From: Mycteria americana
Taxonomy: Eukaryota; Chordata; Aves; Ciconiiformes; Ciconiidae
Assembly: GCF_035582795.1 (NCBI RefSeq)
Contig: NC_134373.1
Location: forward strand, 14,468,001 to 14,532,000
Reading direction: 5' to 3'
DNA: 64,000 nucleotides
The first letter of the stretch is position 1. Each line of letters starts with the position of its first letter. Below, piece by piece: positions 12,784 to 26,606 of this stretch. The notes below the pieces were generated by a model. That model saw only the letters and a program-made list of their open reading frames with translations, did no database searches and was not told the origin of the DNA. Made by a program: the position numbers and the translations under genes.

Positions 12784-13701
12784 CTGGAGCATTTGTTCTG
12801 GGGGAGATGATAAATTTGCACGCACACGAATACATGTACACTGCATAAGAAAGGGAGAGGCAGGAGACCTTGGAATTCTCCGTCAGAAGGTGTTAATGAC
12901 TCCGTGGATATTACCCCATGGCAGACTTTGATCCACAGAGACTGGTTTGCGTTAGAAGATAGGTAAACGTGAACACAGCAGACCAGAATCTCTCCTGTCT
13001 TATCAATGCACCGTTTCACTGCCTGCAGTGGTATGGTTAATATTTCGGGGCAGAATAACAGCTGATAAAGGTGTAGTGCACAAAGCCTGAAGGACCAGCT
13101 GTTTTAAAGAAGAAAACATTACTCCTCTCGCACTCACTGCCCTGACACATAATTTCTTGAACCAAGGAACAGTTTTTGTTGTCAGAAGCAACTAAAGAAG
13201 GTGCAGTCCCAGGGGGCAGCAGGCATGAAAGCTTGAGGGGAGCAGATGTGAGTCTGGCCATGCGAGGGGTAAATGGCAGCCGGGGTAAAGCACGTGATGC
13301 AGTGGTGGTGGTCGCTCTGGACTGGTGCACACCTGCAGTGTGTTCAGGTGTTAGTACAGCCACTCACAGGTACCACAGTAATTCATCTGGCAAGGGCAGA
13401 GTGAGCTGAAAAGCTGACTGAAAATCAGGCTCCAGCCACACAGCAGGACAGGCATTTGGGGACGTTCTGAGGGCTTCTTTGAAGAGTAATTGACTGGTTT
13501 TGTGAGAAACGGGAAATAAGGTTGTGCAAGAATTTTAGCAGCGGTAAAATCTGGGCTGGGTCCATCCTCAGTACAATGCATCATAAACCCTAAGTTGTTT
13601 CCGTGCCACGCTGGTCATGAATTGTGTGATGGGCTAACCTGCCCGAGCGGGACAGAGGTGAGGTGGGAGGACGCAGGGCTTGCAAGTTGAGTACTCAGTA
13701 A

Positions 13702-13866
<165 letters not shown>

Positions 13867-15642
13867 TAATGCAGCCTCCTAACACGGTGTTTAAGCAACA
13901 TGTGGACTTTGTGGGTGGCATGGAGCCACCAGCTCCCTGAGACAAGAGACCTGGCTCCCAGCAGAGAGGCCCCTTCTGGCCTCCTGTCCCACTGCCTCGA
14001 TCCCCGAGCCAAGGAGGGACCCTCCACTCTGTCCCTGTACTCCCTGCCTCAGCGGCCAGGCGGGCTGGCAGAGGGGGAATACTTCCTAAGCAGCCTAAGC
14101 TGTTTCCATCCCACAGCACAGAGAGAGTTGTGGGACTGGGTGTAGGTCTGACTGAAACCTGCCAGTGTCTGTTGTAGGCACAGGATTTGGTCCATAGGGC
14201 AGCTCTTCTTAATACTCTCGAAGCAGAGAAGAAGTCCGGAGCGCCCTAGACCACTTCAGTGATGGGCCTCTCAACAAAGCATCTCCACAGCTTTCCACCT
14301 CCTGGTTGTATGAGCCTGGTGCCCTCACAAAGGCAGAGCTCCCTCTACCTGCTCTGCTTCAAGGGCTACCCCAAGCACCACCGCTGGCTGCCTGCGTTTC
14401 GGCAGGGTGGTCAGCAGAAGCTGATGGGCCCCACAAATACGAGTGTACGACTGGGGGGATGGGGAGCATGTGTGGCTATTGTGCCACAAATCTATAGGAA
14501 ATGTCTAGGACAAAAGAACGTAATTTCTGTACGATCATTGTCTTCTCTTTCCACTGAGTCCAGGGCTCCATGCTTCCCCAGATGAAACAGGAGAGTCAAT
14601 GAAAGACAGCAAACGGCTTCATTTTCAAAAGCACAGGAGTGATTTAGGCACATCTGACAATTCAAGTTCATGGGGTTGTCTTGTGTAGGATCAGTGATCT
14701 CTCCACATTCCTGCTAATTAGTGAATCTTTTCCTACAGTTTTAAATCTCACCCTTGACATCTATTTGATGTGGGAAATACTCTGCGCCTTCATTCTGCAT
14801 GGGCCCAGATTTAAAAGCCTGACAGGTGCCCAGAGCCAGGGTTCCCGAAGAGCCTGTCATGCAACAGTCCTCCTCTGGGCACTCAGAAAGGAGGGGCGAG
14901 TTTTGCCTGGCGAGCTGAGCACCCAGCAGCTCCCAGTGAGAGCCATGGTTGCTGCCGCTCACTGCCGATTCCTTTTTGCAGTCCTCACCGCTTTAGCTGC
15001 CTGAATGAATGATGAGCTCATCTGAAAAATCTGGTCATCCTTGCTTGGTGCTGAGCATTTTTGAAAGCTGGGTTCTTTGAATTTAGAAACAAAACCAAAA
15101 GAAAACCCTCCTCCCCATCTCCAATCCCAATTGATAAGAAATTAGGGTGGAGCAAAAGCAATTACCCCTGTAATGACTCTTGACAGCACTGACAGGATCG
15201 AACAATGAGCACTTCTCCCCCTCGCACCCCCCCAGCTGGAGATTGGCAGTGCCCTGGGTGAAACCTGGATCCACTATTGAGTAATCAAATAATGTGCTTG
15301 CATCTGAACATGTTATCCAGCTAATCCTATTTATATATATTTTTAAAAGAGGCTTAAGAAAATTACCCATCTTTTTAATGCAGCACTAAGGTTCTCTGCT
15401 CTGATAAGGAAACATTTTGTAATACAATAAAGGCTCTAGGAAGCCTCTGGGTACACCAGACCAGCAGAGAACATGCGTGGAGAGAGGATGTGTGGGACAT
15501 AAACAAGGGACCCCATCCTTTTATGGGAAGGAAATTCGATCATTTTCACATCCTGCCTTTCCAAGAGCTTCATCTCCTTGAGTGCTCTTCTCCCCTTGTC
15601 TCCCCTCTTCCGGTCCCCCTTCCCCCATGGAGAGCTTCCTCT

Positions 15643-15682
15643 TGGATTATCTTTTGTTTTATCCCTGGATTATCTTTTGTTT
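15643..15682 (+). repeat. 17-bp direct repeat
   Basis: TGGATTATCTTTTGTTT occurs at 15643-15659 and 15666-15682 (period 23), a small local duplication in a pyrimidine-rich stretch. Confidence 0.8.
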
Positions 15683-17210
15683 GCTCAGAATGAGGGACAG
15701 GATAAGCCAAGTAGGGACCTCTGGAGTGCTGCTTTTGTATAAGCATCTGTGTGAAGGAGAACAGTTATGTTCCCTGTTTTAAATGTAAGGAATTGCCTTT
15801 CTCTTTTCTTTCCTCTGAAGAACAAACTAACCATCCTGGCCCCACAAACACATGCACACATACACACAAAGCCCCAGGGTTTCTGTGTCAGGACAGAAAA
15901 TATTTGTAGCAGAGATCTAAAGAAATACAGTCAGTATTTCCAACTCCTCAGTCTCTTTCAGCCCTTTGTTAAGTGTGCATTCTTCTCCCTCTACTTATTA
16001 TCCCTTCCTACCTGGGTTTTTTCTTTGGCAGCCAACTCAGTTACTGCAGTCAATAGATATATTCCTGCAATCATCTGATGCATTTTCTGCTCTTCAGCTG
16101 AATCTGTAGATGAAGGAAAAATATTTATTAATAAGTTAAGAGTGCTGGGGATTGTGCACTGTTAAACTCCACGCACATACCATCTGTGTGTGGTGGTAGG
16201 AGATGGATTTGTCTTTACTCTCCCAGTCAGTTGTTGCAAGCTCGTAGAGTGACGGTGCCTGTTCTTCTTTTGGCCCCCTCTGCCATAGCACTATTTTTCC
16301 TTCTTTTCTCATTCACAGATCTCTCTACTACCACCTATTGCAGATGTCACCTCAAGCAAGCACTGAAACGTGCCTAAATCTGTCCTTAGCTATTTAGGCA
16401 GACTTTTAATGTTAAAGACGCTCCTTCCTGAGCCAGGGTTCCCAGCTGGAGAACAGTTTCTCCCTATTTGAACTGCTACCCTTTATTGCACCCACCATTA
16501 TTGACAGGAATTGTAGTCACTCCCTCAGACATCCTGGCTTGCGAAACTTTAAGGAGCCTTTTGGAGCTACTTCTAACAAACAACACTGATGTAGCACAAA
16601 ACATATGCCTGTTGTTGTTCAGAGGTGAAGGCCATACCTTGGCAAGCAAAGAAGGGGAATGTTGTGCACACAGTCTGGATGCAGTTCCCTTCCAGGCTGT
16701 TTTCAGATGCATTTGTGTCTCTGACCTTCTGACCAACATCAAAGGGCTATTAATGTCCTCTGTGTACAGGTCAATTTTAAAACGAAAGAGATAAGAAGAC
16801 ATGATTCCCTTCTCCTGCTGGCCCAGCCCTATCCCAACACCATGCAGCCCACAGATCACATTGTTAGTTATAGCTGGCAAACTACCACTGGTTTGAGTAG
16901 CACCATATGTACTGCAAATGGTGTGTGGTTTGGTGGCAGCAGGGGAGAAAGGAGAATCAGCTGAAGTGGTGTGGAAAGCAGTGTGCAAGTCCCTAGTGCC
17001 TTCCAGACACCAGGGGTATGCTGATTATTAGCATCCCCAGGAATTATGCTCTTCAGAAACACAGGCTAGGGTTCTGTCCCTCACACAGTGCAAGCCCTCA
17101 GCACTCCGAGGGGAACAGAATGACAGGGTAGTGGCACTCACTTGTTCTGCATAAATATGTGTTTAGGAGATAGCAGCTTAGTGCCAGACTATTGGGGTAT
17201 ATATTCCTCT

Positions 17211-17234
17211 GTGTGTGTGTGTGTGTGTGTGTGT
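17211..17234. repeat. (GT)12 microsatellite
   Basis: An uninterrupted GT dinucleotide repeat, 24 bp, in a KLF7 intron, likely to be length-polymorphic. Confidence 0.97.
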
Positions 17235-17928
17235 ACACGTGGTTTCCTTTTTGACAGTAAGCTAAGAGCACGCTTAGCTGGAATGAACACATCCCACAGC
17301 GGAGAATCCACAGCTGGTAAGAAAGATGGCTGAACAATATATTCTCTTCTCATCGTAGTTACCTTCCCTGTTTCTCCTGCAGAGGCTTCAGTGCTGTGTT
17401 GCTAAGGAGAGAGAGCAAAAAGAGAAAGGAAGGAATTGTGGTTGTAAGCAGGGAATTTATGTACCACACATCACTATATGACTTTCAGAATTAGGGTATC
17501 TTATTCTAGCATAAACTGTCCTTTCTAGGAAGAGCTGGACTGAGGGAGGGATGATGGGGAAGATTGTGATGGGCCCACGTACAATGTGCAGAGCTGGTCT
17601 GGAACTGGAAGAGGTGTAGAGCCAGAGGTGTGGAACAAGGTCTTGTCTCACGGGCAGGACTGGAGACCAGCAAGCTGCTGTTTCTTAATTTGTGAAGAAA
17701 GAAGTTTCCCTTGACAGCTTATCCTGTGGAGCCTCTTCCGCTGCTGCCTCTAGTTCCAGAAGGAAAAAAAACATGTCCACTGATCAATAGCTTTTTTTGA
17801 CTGTGATTTAGCTGCAAAATTTTGTAGGGACTGTTTTACTATTGAAAATAAAAGTCTGCATCCACTAGCTTTACTGAGAGGTAGAACTAACCAAATTAGT
17901 CAGCAGGAGAATGTGAAGAATTAGTATT

Positions 17929-17984
17929 GTACCATTTTATTAGCTATAAATTAGCAAATATGGTACCATTTTATTATCTATAAA
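17929..17984 (+). repeat. Imperfect 34-bp tandem duplication
   Basis: GTACCATTTTATTAGCTATA (17929) recurs as GTACCATTTTATTATCTATA at 17963, 34 bases later, with one mismatch in the 22-bp shared block. Confidence 0.8.
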
Positions 17985-20049
17985 AATATTCTAGGGCTGA
18001 AGAATATACTAGATGCTAATACTGTGGTTATTGATGTGAAACAATGTATTGAATCCATATTTTTAACAGATCTTGCTGTGCTGTGACTCAGCATACATTT
18101 TCCTGGGTTGCATCTATAATAGAGGCAATTGGAGAGGAAAAGCCGTGCTTGGGTGGTGGTCTTATGACTAGTCCTAGACTGAAGTGCCAGCTGGTGCATG
18201 TCTTTTTGGCAGCCACTCAAGCTGTTGTTTTGTTTTGGCAGCCCTTGTAGCCAGAGCATGCTGCTTTCTCATTTTAGACTGACGAGAGAGATGTTGGTCC
18301 AAGGGTGTATTTTGGCACCATAGGGCTAGAAAATTCTAGCTGTGCTGAGCCTGCTGTGTTGAAAGCCAAGTGTCCATTGTCAGATTCGTGTCTGTCTCAC
18401 TGTGCTTCATATAGGAGCTCGGAGGAATGCAGCCTCCGTCCTATTTTGAAGTCTTTCTTCTTAATTTTTGCCACTCTGAAGGTATTAACCCCCTTGTAAG
18501 CTGCTACAGATCAGTAGAGAACAGCTGTCTTGAGCAGAGCTACGCTCATCCACAGAACATGAGTATCTAGCTTTTCTTGCGAAAGTCGCCTTCTTATGAA
18601 GTTTCTTTGTCTTAAAAATGCACCTCTCGATCACTCATCTCTGCATGTAGGTGCAGATAGATTGCTCATGCAGGAGAATACTGCCAGTGGGACAGAAAAG
18701 ATCCCCTAACTATTTAAAATCTCTTCACTTTTATAGTTCTTCTCTTTCTCAGCCTTTCTCTGCTTAGGGTGTTTATCCTCTGCGTGTTTGCCTTTAGACT
18801 GAGTGTTCTTTTTTTTTATCTTTGGTTTTGGCTTTTTTTACTGAGTAGTTCAATTCATTCTTTTACCTTCTTTCTGAAAAATACAAAATACTCAACTACT
18901 GCTTGTTTGGAAATACATTCAGTGCCCATGTACGAGCTATCCAGATTCTCACAATAAGACATTTGGATATTCTTCAGACTGATATTGGTGGCTGTTTTAT
19001 ACTCTGTCTGTAGGACAGTGAAAAGACATTCCAGGCAAGTCAGTTCTGGAAGTAGCTTTTCATGATGCCCTCGGAGCCTACAAAAACAGTTTACTCAAAA
19101 GCCACAGATATGTGCGTTTTGTGAGATATTTATAATAGATGTGTTTTGCTATTAGTAAAAATAAATGAGCCAGTGTCTTATGGCTTAGGGTGGAAAGAAG
19201 GCAAGCCAAGATTTGCAGGAAACTTGGAAGCCTCCCATTTTAGTGCTCAACTTGAAGCATCTAGTAGAAGTCTAATTTCTGAGAGTGTCTGAGTCCTGCC
19301 GCTCTGACAGTCAGGCTCCATTTTAGGGCTTTGGGGTAGGCAGCCAGAACCACTGCCCACTTGTCCTGCGGTTTGCTCTCTGGTGCCATACATCTCTTTA
19401 ATGACACTGTGATGGTGGCTGTGAAATGGGTTGGTGCTTTCAATCCCATTTCTAATGGGCATGAAGTCGAAAAAATATTCTTGCTTCCTGGCAGTCTTGA
19501 TAAAATGGAGTATATATTGAATGACAGGGAAGAAAAGCACTTGTCCTCCTGAGAACTTACTCCCCTGATCACTCTGGCAATATCTTGGTGGTGTGAAGTG
19601 CCTGAATTTGGGCTGCTGTTCCTGCTGCTGAGTGCCCTGCAGCATGTCTACTACAAGGTAGCTGTTCTAGAATAGTAATTCCTGATTAACTCTTTGTGGG
19701 ATTGCTTTTCTCCTGGACTAAGTGTGTTTTATTCTGAGTATCTTAACCCACTTCCCAAGTGGATTAAGTCATTTCAGAAGAAGGCAGTCATAAGCCTTTA
19801 GAGAGGGAGTTAATCAAGAATAGATGCTTCATTTCAAATTCATGCCCTACCTTATTCTCAATTAACTGCGTGTTTAGACCAGCCCTAAAACTCAACTAGT
19901 TCTCTAGGGTCGTCGCTCTAAGTCCATCTCATCAGCATCCATCTACATGTTGAGAATGTCAAAGCATTACATTTTCTTATGAGATGGAGAAAAATTGCTT
20001 TGTGGATAAGGAACAGAAGTTGAAAGCTGAAGTCCTGGCAATTTTTTTC

Positions 20050-20165
20050 TGGTTTTACCACACTTCTTGTGTGATTTACAATTTCCTTGCCTTCTCTGTC
20101 TCTCAATTTTCACAAAATAGGCATAATACCTTATCTTCTGTCAACATCCTTCAGGGAGATAGCAT
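20050..20165 (+). repeat. Probable MIR-like SINE relic
   Basis: TTACCACACTTCTTGTGTGA followed by CCTTGCCTTCTCTGTCTCTC and AAAATAGGCATAATACCTTA follows the MIR consensus order (tGCCACTTACTAGCTGTGTGACC..., CCTCTCTGTGCCTCAG..., TGTAAAATGGGGATAATA). Identification is by memory of the consensus. Confidence 0.6.
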
Positions 20166-20759
20166 TCATCAACATCCACATATTACCACCCAGATTCCCA
20201 GCAGAGAGAAAGGGAGAGATATGTAGCCTGACGGATTGTCAGCCTCCAAACCCTGAACCAGCTTTCCTTCCAGTTAGGAGTTAGAAATGAGAATTCAGCT
20301 TTCAAAACTGGCATCGTACTTTGGTGCTTGTTGCAGGTGCTGGGCGCTTGAGAAAGCTGGTGTTTTTTTAAACTGGTGTTGCTGAGTACTTGAGCAAAAC
20401 TGACTTGTTTTATTTAATTTTTTTATATGCACACACCCCCTTACACTAAATATTTGATTTTATACTACAGGTGCATAGATGAGCACTCTTCCCTGATGTT
20501 TGACTCAGTGAAAGAAGGGGGAGGGAGAGGAACTGAGAAAGGAGCAGAGTACTCTATTTAGCTGCCGAAGAGCCAGGATAGTTGGCCACCTGTGGTCACA
20601 GAGGTCAATCACCCAGAGTTTGGTGGCGATCCGTGGATAATCTAAGGAACGTCTCTAAACCTGGATATATATTCCTCCTGTACCTAAGGAGGAAGGAGCA
20701 GGAACCCTGTTTTCCCAAATCCTGTATTTATTTCATTTCCCACTTGCTTTATTTTGCAG

Positions 20760-20811
20760 GTGTTTTTCCAGGTCTGATCACCTCGCTCTCCACATGAAGA
20801 GACATATCTAA
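20760..20811 (+). CDS. KLF7: KLF7 last coding exon segment (end of finger 3 and stop)
   Basis: The acceptor ATTTTGCAG precedes G TGT TTT, which completes the arginine codon left open by the previous exon (AG|G). The 17 codons read CFSRSDHLALHMKRHI and then TAA at 20809-20811. This finishes the third C2H2 finger (C-x2-C-x12-H-x3-H with the exon at 13742-13865). SRSDHLALHMKRH is the invariant third-finger recognition helix of KLF proteins. Ending exactly at His-Ile fits KLF7, whereas KLF6 ends His-Leu. Fingers at the extreme C-terminus are normal for this family. The intron between the two exons is 6,894 bp. Confidence 0.95.
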
Positions 20812-23024
20812 ATATCAGTCAGCTTGGCATGGATGTCACCTAGGCTAAGTGTTGTGAGATGAAAGTGGAACTCAAGTTACAACGCGCTGCCTTGCAGGAG
20901 AAGAGAACTTGATCACGTGTAATCCTCTGTACAGAGACCACACGCTCACACTGTCATGCACCCAGTTATACTTCAATACGTACGTCGGTTCTTTATGCCT
21001 TGCCCCAGCTGGATGCGAGAAGATGCAGGCGAGGAAATGGTATAGAGGTGAAGTCAATGAGAAGGAACAATTGCTTACAGTTCTTCGTCCCTCTTGGATT
21101 TGTTTCCTGTTTTTGCCAGTGGAAATCAAAGCAAACGGAGGAGGCTTCCCTGCAGGTGGACGGCAGTAGGAGGGGCTTATTTAACTTGCTTCTCAGTGCA
21201 ACTCAATAGGAGAATATGTTGTCTTGAAGTTGCATATTTGTAGCACTAACTTTCTTTTTAAATAGATGGGGGGAAAACAATGACCTAGAAAACCAAATCC
21301 CAGTTTGGTAGCCAAAATTAACCTCTTGGTTCATTTGTTCTTTGTCTGAGAATTCCTAATGTTCAGTGCGTCAGACTTCTCACAGACACTTTGACCTGTC
21401 TTGGTTTTGGTTCTTCTTCCTAGAACTGAGCTATTGAGATCCTTTTAAGTCAATACCAGTGGCCTTAATGGCAGTAGACTGTGGAGTGACACTTGTGACA
21501 CAAATATCCTCTTTTTGGCCTGAGTTTATGTAGACTTCACGGAGGACTATATTTTTGTTGGTTGTTTTTATTTTAATTTTTGTTTTGGCTATTGCACAAC
21601 ATATGCACTAGGGACTCTGGAAGCTGCTGCCATGATGGCTAAGTGGCCAAGGGATAAACCCCTGAGAAACAGCACCTGATATCTCTGTAGGCCTCACCTT
21701 ATTGCCATAGCTAGGACTTCTTGTTTATTTGTTGAACAAAAAACTTTAAAAGCTTATTTGGAAGCTTAAACATTTTTTTCTCTTTTCTCCACGAACAAGT
21801 GATCTTCAGAACTCCTTGTCTTCACCTGGATATCGGTCTGGGACTGGCCACACAGGCATGACTACAGGATTCCTTCCACATCATGTGAGCATGTTAGCCA
21901 CAACCCACAGTGACTTAGTGATGAATTATGTTGCTTTTTCTTGCTGTTCTTCTATTAACCAATTTAAAACATTAGACTTTTGTTTGTGTAAAGAGCACCT
22001 GCAGACGTTTTAATTTAAAGCTAATGTTTGTTGAGCATCTTACACACAAAAAAAAAACCCCAAGCCAAAAATCCTACTCCAGTCTCTGAGTGGGAAATCG
22101 AGAACCTCTTCCAAGTACAATGGCTTCATTCAGCATTAGCCTTTTAAAGAAATTATCAAAGTCCTCCTTTTCCATTCATCAAGTTGATGCTGTAGCCCAC
22201 TCCTGTGTGAAAAAATGTAACAGTGTGAACGGTGAAGGAAGGGTTGGATTTTACGTACAGCAGTGAGGCTTTTCCAAATGATTGGTCTAAAGTATTACTA
22301 ACCTAGAGGTCCATTTTGGCCTACTGTGTGAACCATCAAGAAGTGGAGGTCTCATGCTCACCTTTCAGCCCTATTGATAATTTGATTTCGTTGGCTCAAA
22401 GTGGATTAAAGTCTTCATTACAAAAGAAAAACAAAAAAATGTATCTTACCATAACTTGCATTTGAAACTATTTGGCACTGGCCCTGACTCCAAAGACTGC
22501 ATTTAGGACCATACAAGTGGCCTATGCAAGCAGGCAGGTGATCATTAGGTTGTATATTTTGTATATTCTGGGACCATCCCTACAAGATGTGTCTAGAAAT
22601 GAAACAAAATGGGGCGTGGTCCACAAATGGTTGCTGCTCTTTTATACTGTATTAGCCAACTGCCCTTCTTTGACTGTTTTGACTCCTTGACTGTTAAATA
22701 TTTCCCTTAATTTATGTTTTGGGAGGTAAAACTGTACTCTTAGGGGAAAAAAGAACGAACAAGAAACTCGATAGATGTTTTAAGAGCCGTCATCGGGATC
22801 CTTGGCACTTGAATTCTCAGCATTTTGCAACCTTTGGTTCCAGTGAGAGATTGAATTTAGTCGAAAGATGCTGTTTTTCCTCACAGTTTTCACAAAACAC
22901 TGTGACTGTCAACTGAACACTTTGGGGACGGGGGGAAATACTATGTCTGGCCCATATGGCATGAAATATGGACCAAAATCTAACCATCTTTTAGGGACAA
23001 TGATGTAACATTCGTGGTAAGAGC

Positions 23025-23092
23025 ATGAGAGAGAGCAAGAGAGAGAGTGAAAGAAAGAAAAGACAGAGAGAAAGAGAGAGAGAACGAAAATT
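23025..23092 (+). repeat. Purine-rich (GA/GAAA) low-complexity tract
   Basis: About 68 bases almost only of A and G (GAGAGAGAGC, AAGAAAGAAAAGACAGAGAG and so on), followed shortly by TA-rich repeats. It lies in the KLF7 3' UTR. Confidence 0.9.
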
Positions 23093-23133
23093 GAGTTTAT
23101 TCCAAAGATTTAAAACTAACCGTACTCTATATG

Positions 23134-23141
23134 TGTATATA
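23134..23141 (+). promoter_or_regulatory. Pumilio response element TGTATATA (KLF7 3' UTR)
   Basis: It fits the UGUAHAUA Pumilio consensus. It sits in TA-rich sequence, so chance occurrence is possible. Confidence 0.35.
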
Positions 23142-24512
23142 TATATGCTTATATATATGTATACATTTAAAAATTGCGGAGCACTGCTTGCTGACAATCT
23201 CGTATTTCTCTACTTCTGTATTTGCATACTTTTTATGGCCATTCCACCCAGCTGTTCCGCTGGGACTGAGGGCCCTAGAATCCAATTTGTATTGGAATAT
23301 ATAGAGCATCCTGCCAGATGTCTAATGGGAACTGAAACCTCAGCTGTGTGAAACTGTAGAGCATCCAGTCAGTGCATTAGATTAAAAAAAGGATAAGAGA
23401 ATCCTAGAATTTCATTACTGTAGTGTCCTAAAGTGTGTGCTCTCAAACCCACCACTATGATATTCATTGGCTGTGAACCTGCATAAATATCCTCCTTTGA
23501 CCTCTGAACACACCTGCCTTTAGATGTGCTATCAGTAGTCTACAAACCTTAATTATTAAATGACAGTTTAAGTACCAGACTCTATTTAAAATGGAAAAAC
23601 TCAAGCAAAACTGTTTATTTACTTCCAGTTGTCATTTATGGTCTTGTTGACATCTTATTTAAACATGGCAGAACAAGGGGCCTGGGGAAAAAAACACGCT
23701 GAAATGTCTGATGATTTTGTTCTAGAGGCAGGCCTACATCTAAATCCAAATAGCCTAAAAACATAGAGAAAAGGGGGATAAGAGACTTAACCAGATTTCA
23801 GATTTCTCAGGCTCTCTCTGTAGCAGGTCTTGAACTCTGAAGCCAAATTTTGGGCTTTGGGACCATCTCTTCTGTTTGTAAAGGGAGATATTTTTCACCT
23901 GTATACATGGTGTACTTAGTCAATCTCTGGACTTCAGTTTTTGGGTGCTCATATGCAAGCGTCTTAGTCATTACTAAAATTTTGAACCATAGCTGGTATT
24001 TTGGAAGGGCACAATTAGTGACACATTCCAGGATTCGTTTTTTACAAAGGCAAGTTTTGTTTCTTTACAGATATTTTAAGTTGTGCACTTCAAATTTATG
24101 TAATCTGTTACAGCTAGATCGTTTTTAGGCCTGTGTCTCCTTGCTAAAGTTGTACAGGTGTCCTCTATTTGTAAACTACCAGTAGAAACAGACTAATGAG
24201 GAAAAGCTAATCCTCTCTGTAAGGCTTCTTGGAAGCAAACCCATAAATAGATGATTTGGTGACAGCTGAGGACTGAGTCATCCAGCTGTAGAAAGGAGAA
24301 ACTTAACCTTATTTCCTTCATGCTAGATTTATGCCTACTTGCAAAAGAGGAGCCATTATAAGAAAGTCAGATTGTGGTTTCCAAGGCCATGAAACTATAG
24401 GATGAGAACAAATTGAGACAAAAGTCTCACGAAATAGTGTATATAGAGGAAGCAACTAAAGCAAATATGAGGTTTTTTGAATAGCTAAATAATATTTTGG
24501 AGCAGAGCAGTC

Positions 24513-25013
24513 AATCATAGAATCATGCAGGTGGGAAGGGGCCTCCAGAGGCCTTTTTGGCCAACCTCCAACTAGAGCTGGTTGCTCAGGGCCATATCCA
24601 GCTGAGTTTTAAATATTGCCAAGGATGGAAATTCTACAACCTCTCTGTGCAAGCTGGACCAATATTTGACCACCTTTATGGTAAAAAAAACAAATTAAAA
24701 ATCCATGTGTCAAGTAGGAATTTTCCATGTTCCAACTTGTTTTCATTGCCTCTTCCACTGTGCACCTCCAAGAAGAGTCTGGCTTCTGTACACCCTCTGT
24801 TAGGTATTTGTAGACAGCAATAAGATCTACCCTTACCCTTCTCTTCCTAAGGTTGAACCATGTCTCTCAGCCTCTCTTCATCCATCATGTGTTCCAGAAC
24901 CTGATCTCCATGGTGGCTCTCTGCTAGACTCACTCCAATATGTCAATAATTTTCTTGTAATAGGGAAACCAAAACCAGACAGAATATTCCAGATCAAGAT
25001 GTACTTCATATGT
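24513..25013 (-). mobile_element. CR1 LINE 3' fragment, minus strand
   Basis: It begins AATCATAGAATCATGCAGGT, which is the reverse complement of the CR1 terminal repeat (ATTCTATGATTCTATG). It follows the CR1 consensus through 'GGTTGCTCAGGGCCA', 'ACAACCTCTCTGTGCAAGCTGGACCA', and 'CAGCCTCTCTTCATC' to the 'CCAAAACCAGACAGAATATTCCAG' block. This is about 500 bp of the element's 3' end, 5'-truncated as usual. It lies within the KLF7 3' UTR on the antisense strand. Confidence 0.85.
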
Positions 25014-25584
25014 TTCAGTGTTGATATAATTTATTTATCTGGATTTTTCCATTATCGAATTGAGACAAGCTATACTTTATGACAAGATTCTATTTTGAAA
25101 ACTGACTTATGAAAAATCACTTAGGAAGCACCAGTAGAAAGATTTTTCTAATCAGATTTGCTGAATCTATGTATAAAAATATGCTTATAGACATATGCTT
25201 TCTATACTGCCAGCTTGAGGGCCGGCAAGCAAAATTCTGTTTTTCCAACATAATAATTGCTGTTTTACCTTAAACTAAAAAAAGTATTATTTCACTCATA
25301 CTATATCAAATATGAAGAAACATGATACTGTATTTTAGTCACTTTTTAGACCAAAACAACACTTCAGTGCATCTTTGGTCTGTTTGTTTTTCCCCTTAGG
25401 AGATAAAGAGCAACCTAAAATATCACATGTATTTTATAAAGATTGGTCTAACAGAAAAAGGATTCCAGAGTCCAGAGTATTTTTCATTATCCCAGAGCTG
25501 TTCTTTTTCAATAGCCAGTACTCAGTCTAGAAAATTATATTACCTGGATAAATTGGCAAATGAAGAAAAGAAAGGATGGACTGA

Positions 25585-25727
25585 AATCCTAGATTCTTTC
25601 AATGTCTTGGACAAGGCCCTGAGCAGTCTGATCTAACTAAAGTGGTTTTTAAACAGAGGGTTGAATTAGGTGACCTCCAGAGGTACCTTCCAACATGAAT
25701 TTTTCTGTGTTTCTATGATTCATTTCA
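25585..25727 (+). mobile_element. CR1 LINE 3' fragment, plus strand
   Basis: CTTGGACAAGGCCCTGAGCAG, then GAATTAGGTGACCTCCAGAGG, then ACCTTCCAACATGAATTTTTC and TTTCTATGATTC match the CR1 3' end (GGGCAGCCTG..., TGGACTAGATGACCT..., AGGTCCCTTCCAACC..., TTCTATGATTC). It is opposite in orientation to the CR1 fragment 0.6 kb upstream. Confidence 0.75.
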
Positions 25728-26606
25728 GAGCTCTCACTGATTAGATGCGTACTGGTTCTAGTTCTTCCCAGTCTTGTGCTGGCAGAACAGACTGTAGGAC
25801 AGGTCTGTAGGGTTTCTCTCAAACTCTGATAGTTTTGTCATTATTAAACTTTATCAGGCTTCTTCATGAGAGAGACTTAGAGAGGAGGAAATCTTAAAAA
25901 AACCCAAAACTCTTAGCAAACCCGTTTGAAGCAATATCATACCATGAGATGTGTCACAGCTGCAGGGACCAACCAGATAATATGGAAACAAGTTTGCTAG
26001 CCTGGAAGACCCATGTGATGTCTCAAAAATGGTTTCTAGGACCTGAAATCTAAGCCAACATATATTTCTACAAAGGTGAACATTCTTTTTTTTTTTTTTT
26101 CCCCATTCATTCTTATTTTCCTCAGACTTTTTGGAATTGGGTTTACTGTTTTTTTAGGCTAGCATATTTTCACTTAATACATGGAAAGCACTGACCAAAC
26201 ACAGGTGGGGAAGAAGAACCTGAATGCAAGAGGAGCCCCCAGGTCCTTGCGTTTGGAACTGTTTTAACTTGAGGAGTAAAAAGATAACTAATCACTAGGG
26301 TGTATGACTAAAATGGAGTTGATCAATATGACAGCTGCAGTGATTGAATGTATCTTATCTGTGACCTTTCTGACATCTACAGAATCAGGCTTTCTCCCTC
26401 ATTTTTACCAGGCCCTAGACAATTTGGGCTTTTTAGCTGTCTCTAACACAAAGGATGCTCCTCCTATTTAACATAGTTTGTTTATCTGTGTACAAAAGAG
26501 GTCATAATTGGTGCTTTTGACAAAACTGATGAAAATCCAACTTCCTTAAGTGTTTCCTTTTCTCTGCCTGTTCCCTTAATGTGTGTCAAAATCTTTAAAT
26601 TTAAAA

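Noticed and set aside
16476..16988. A 170-codon minus-strand frame in the KLF7 intron
   Set aside because: No recognisable domain and low-complexity composition; no evidence of splicing.
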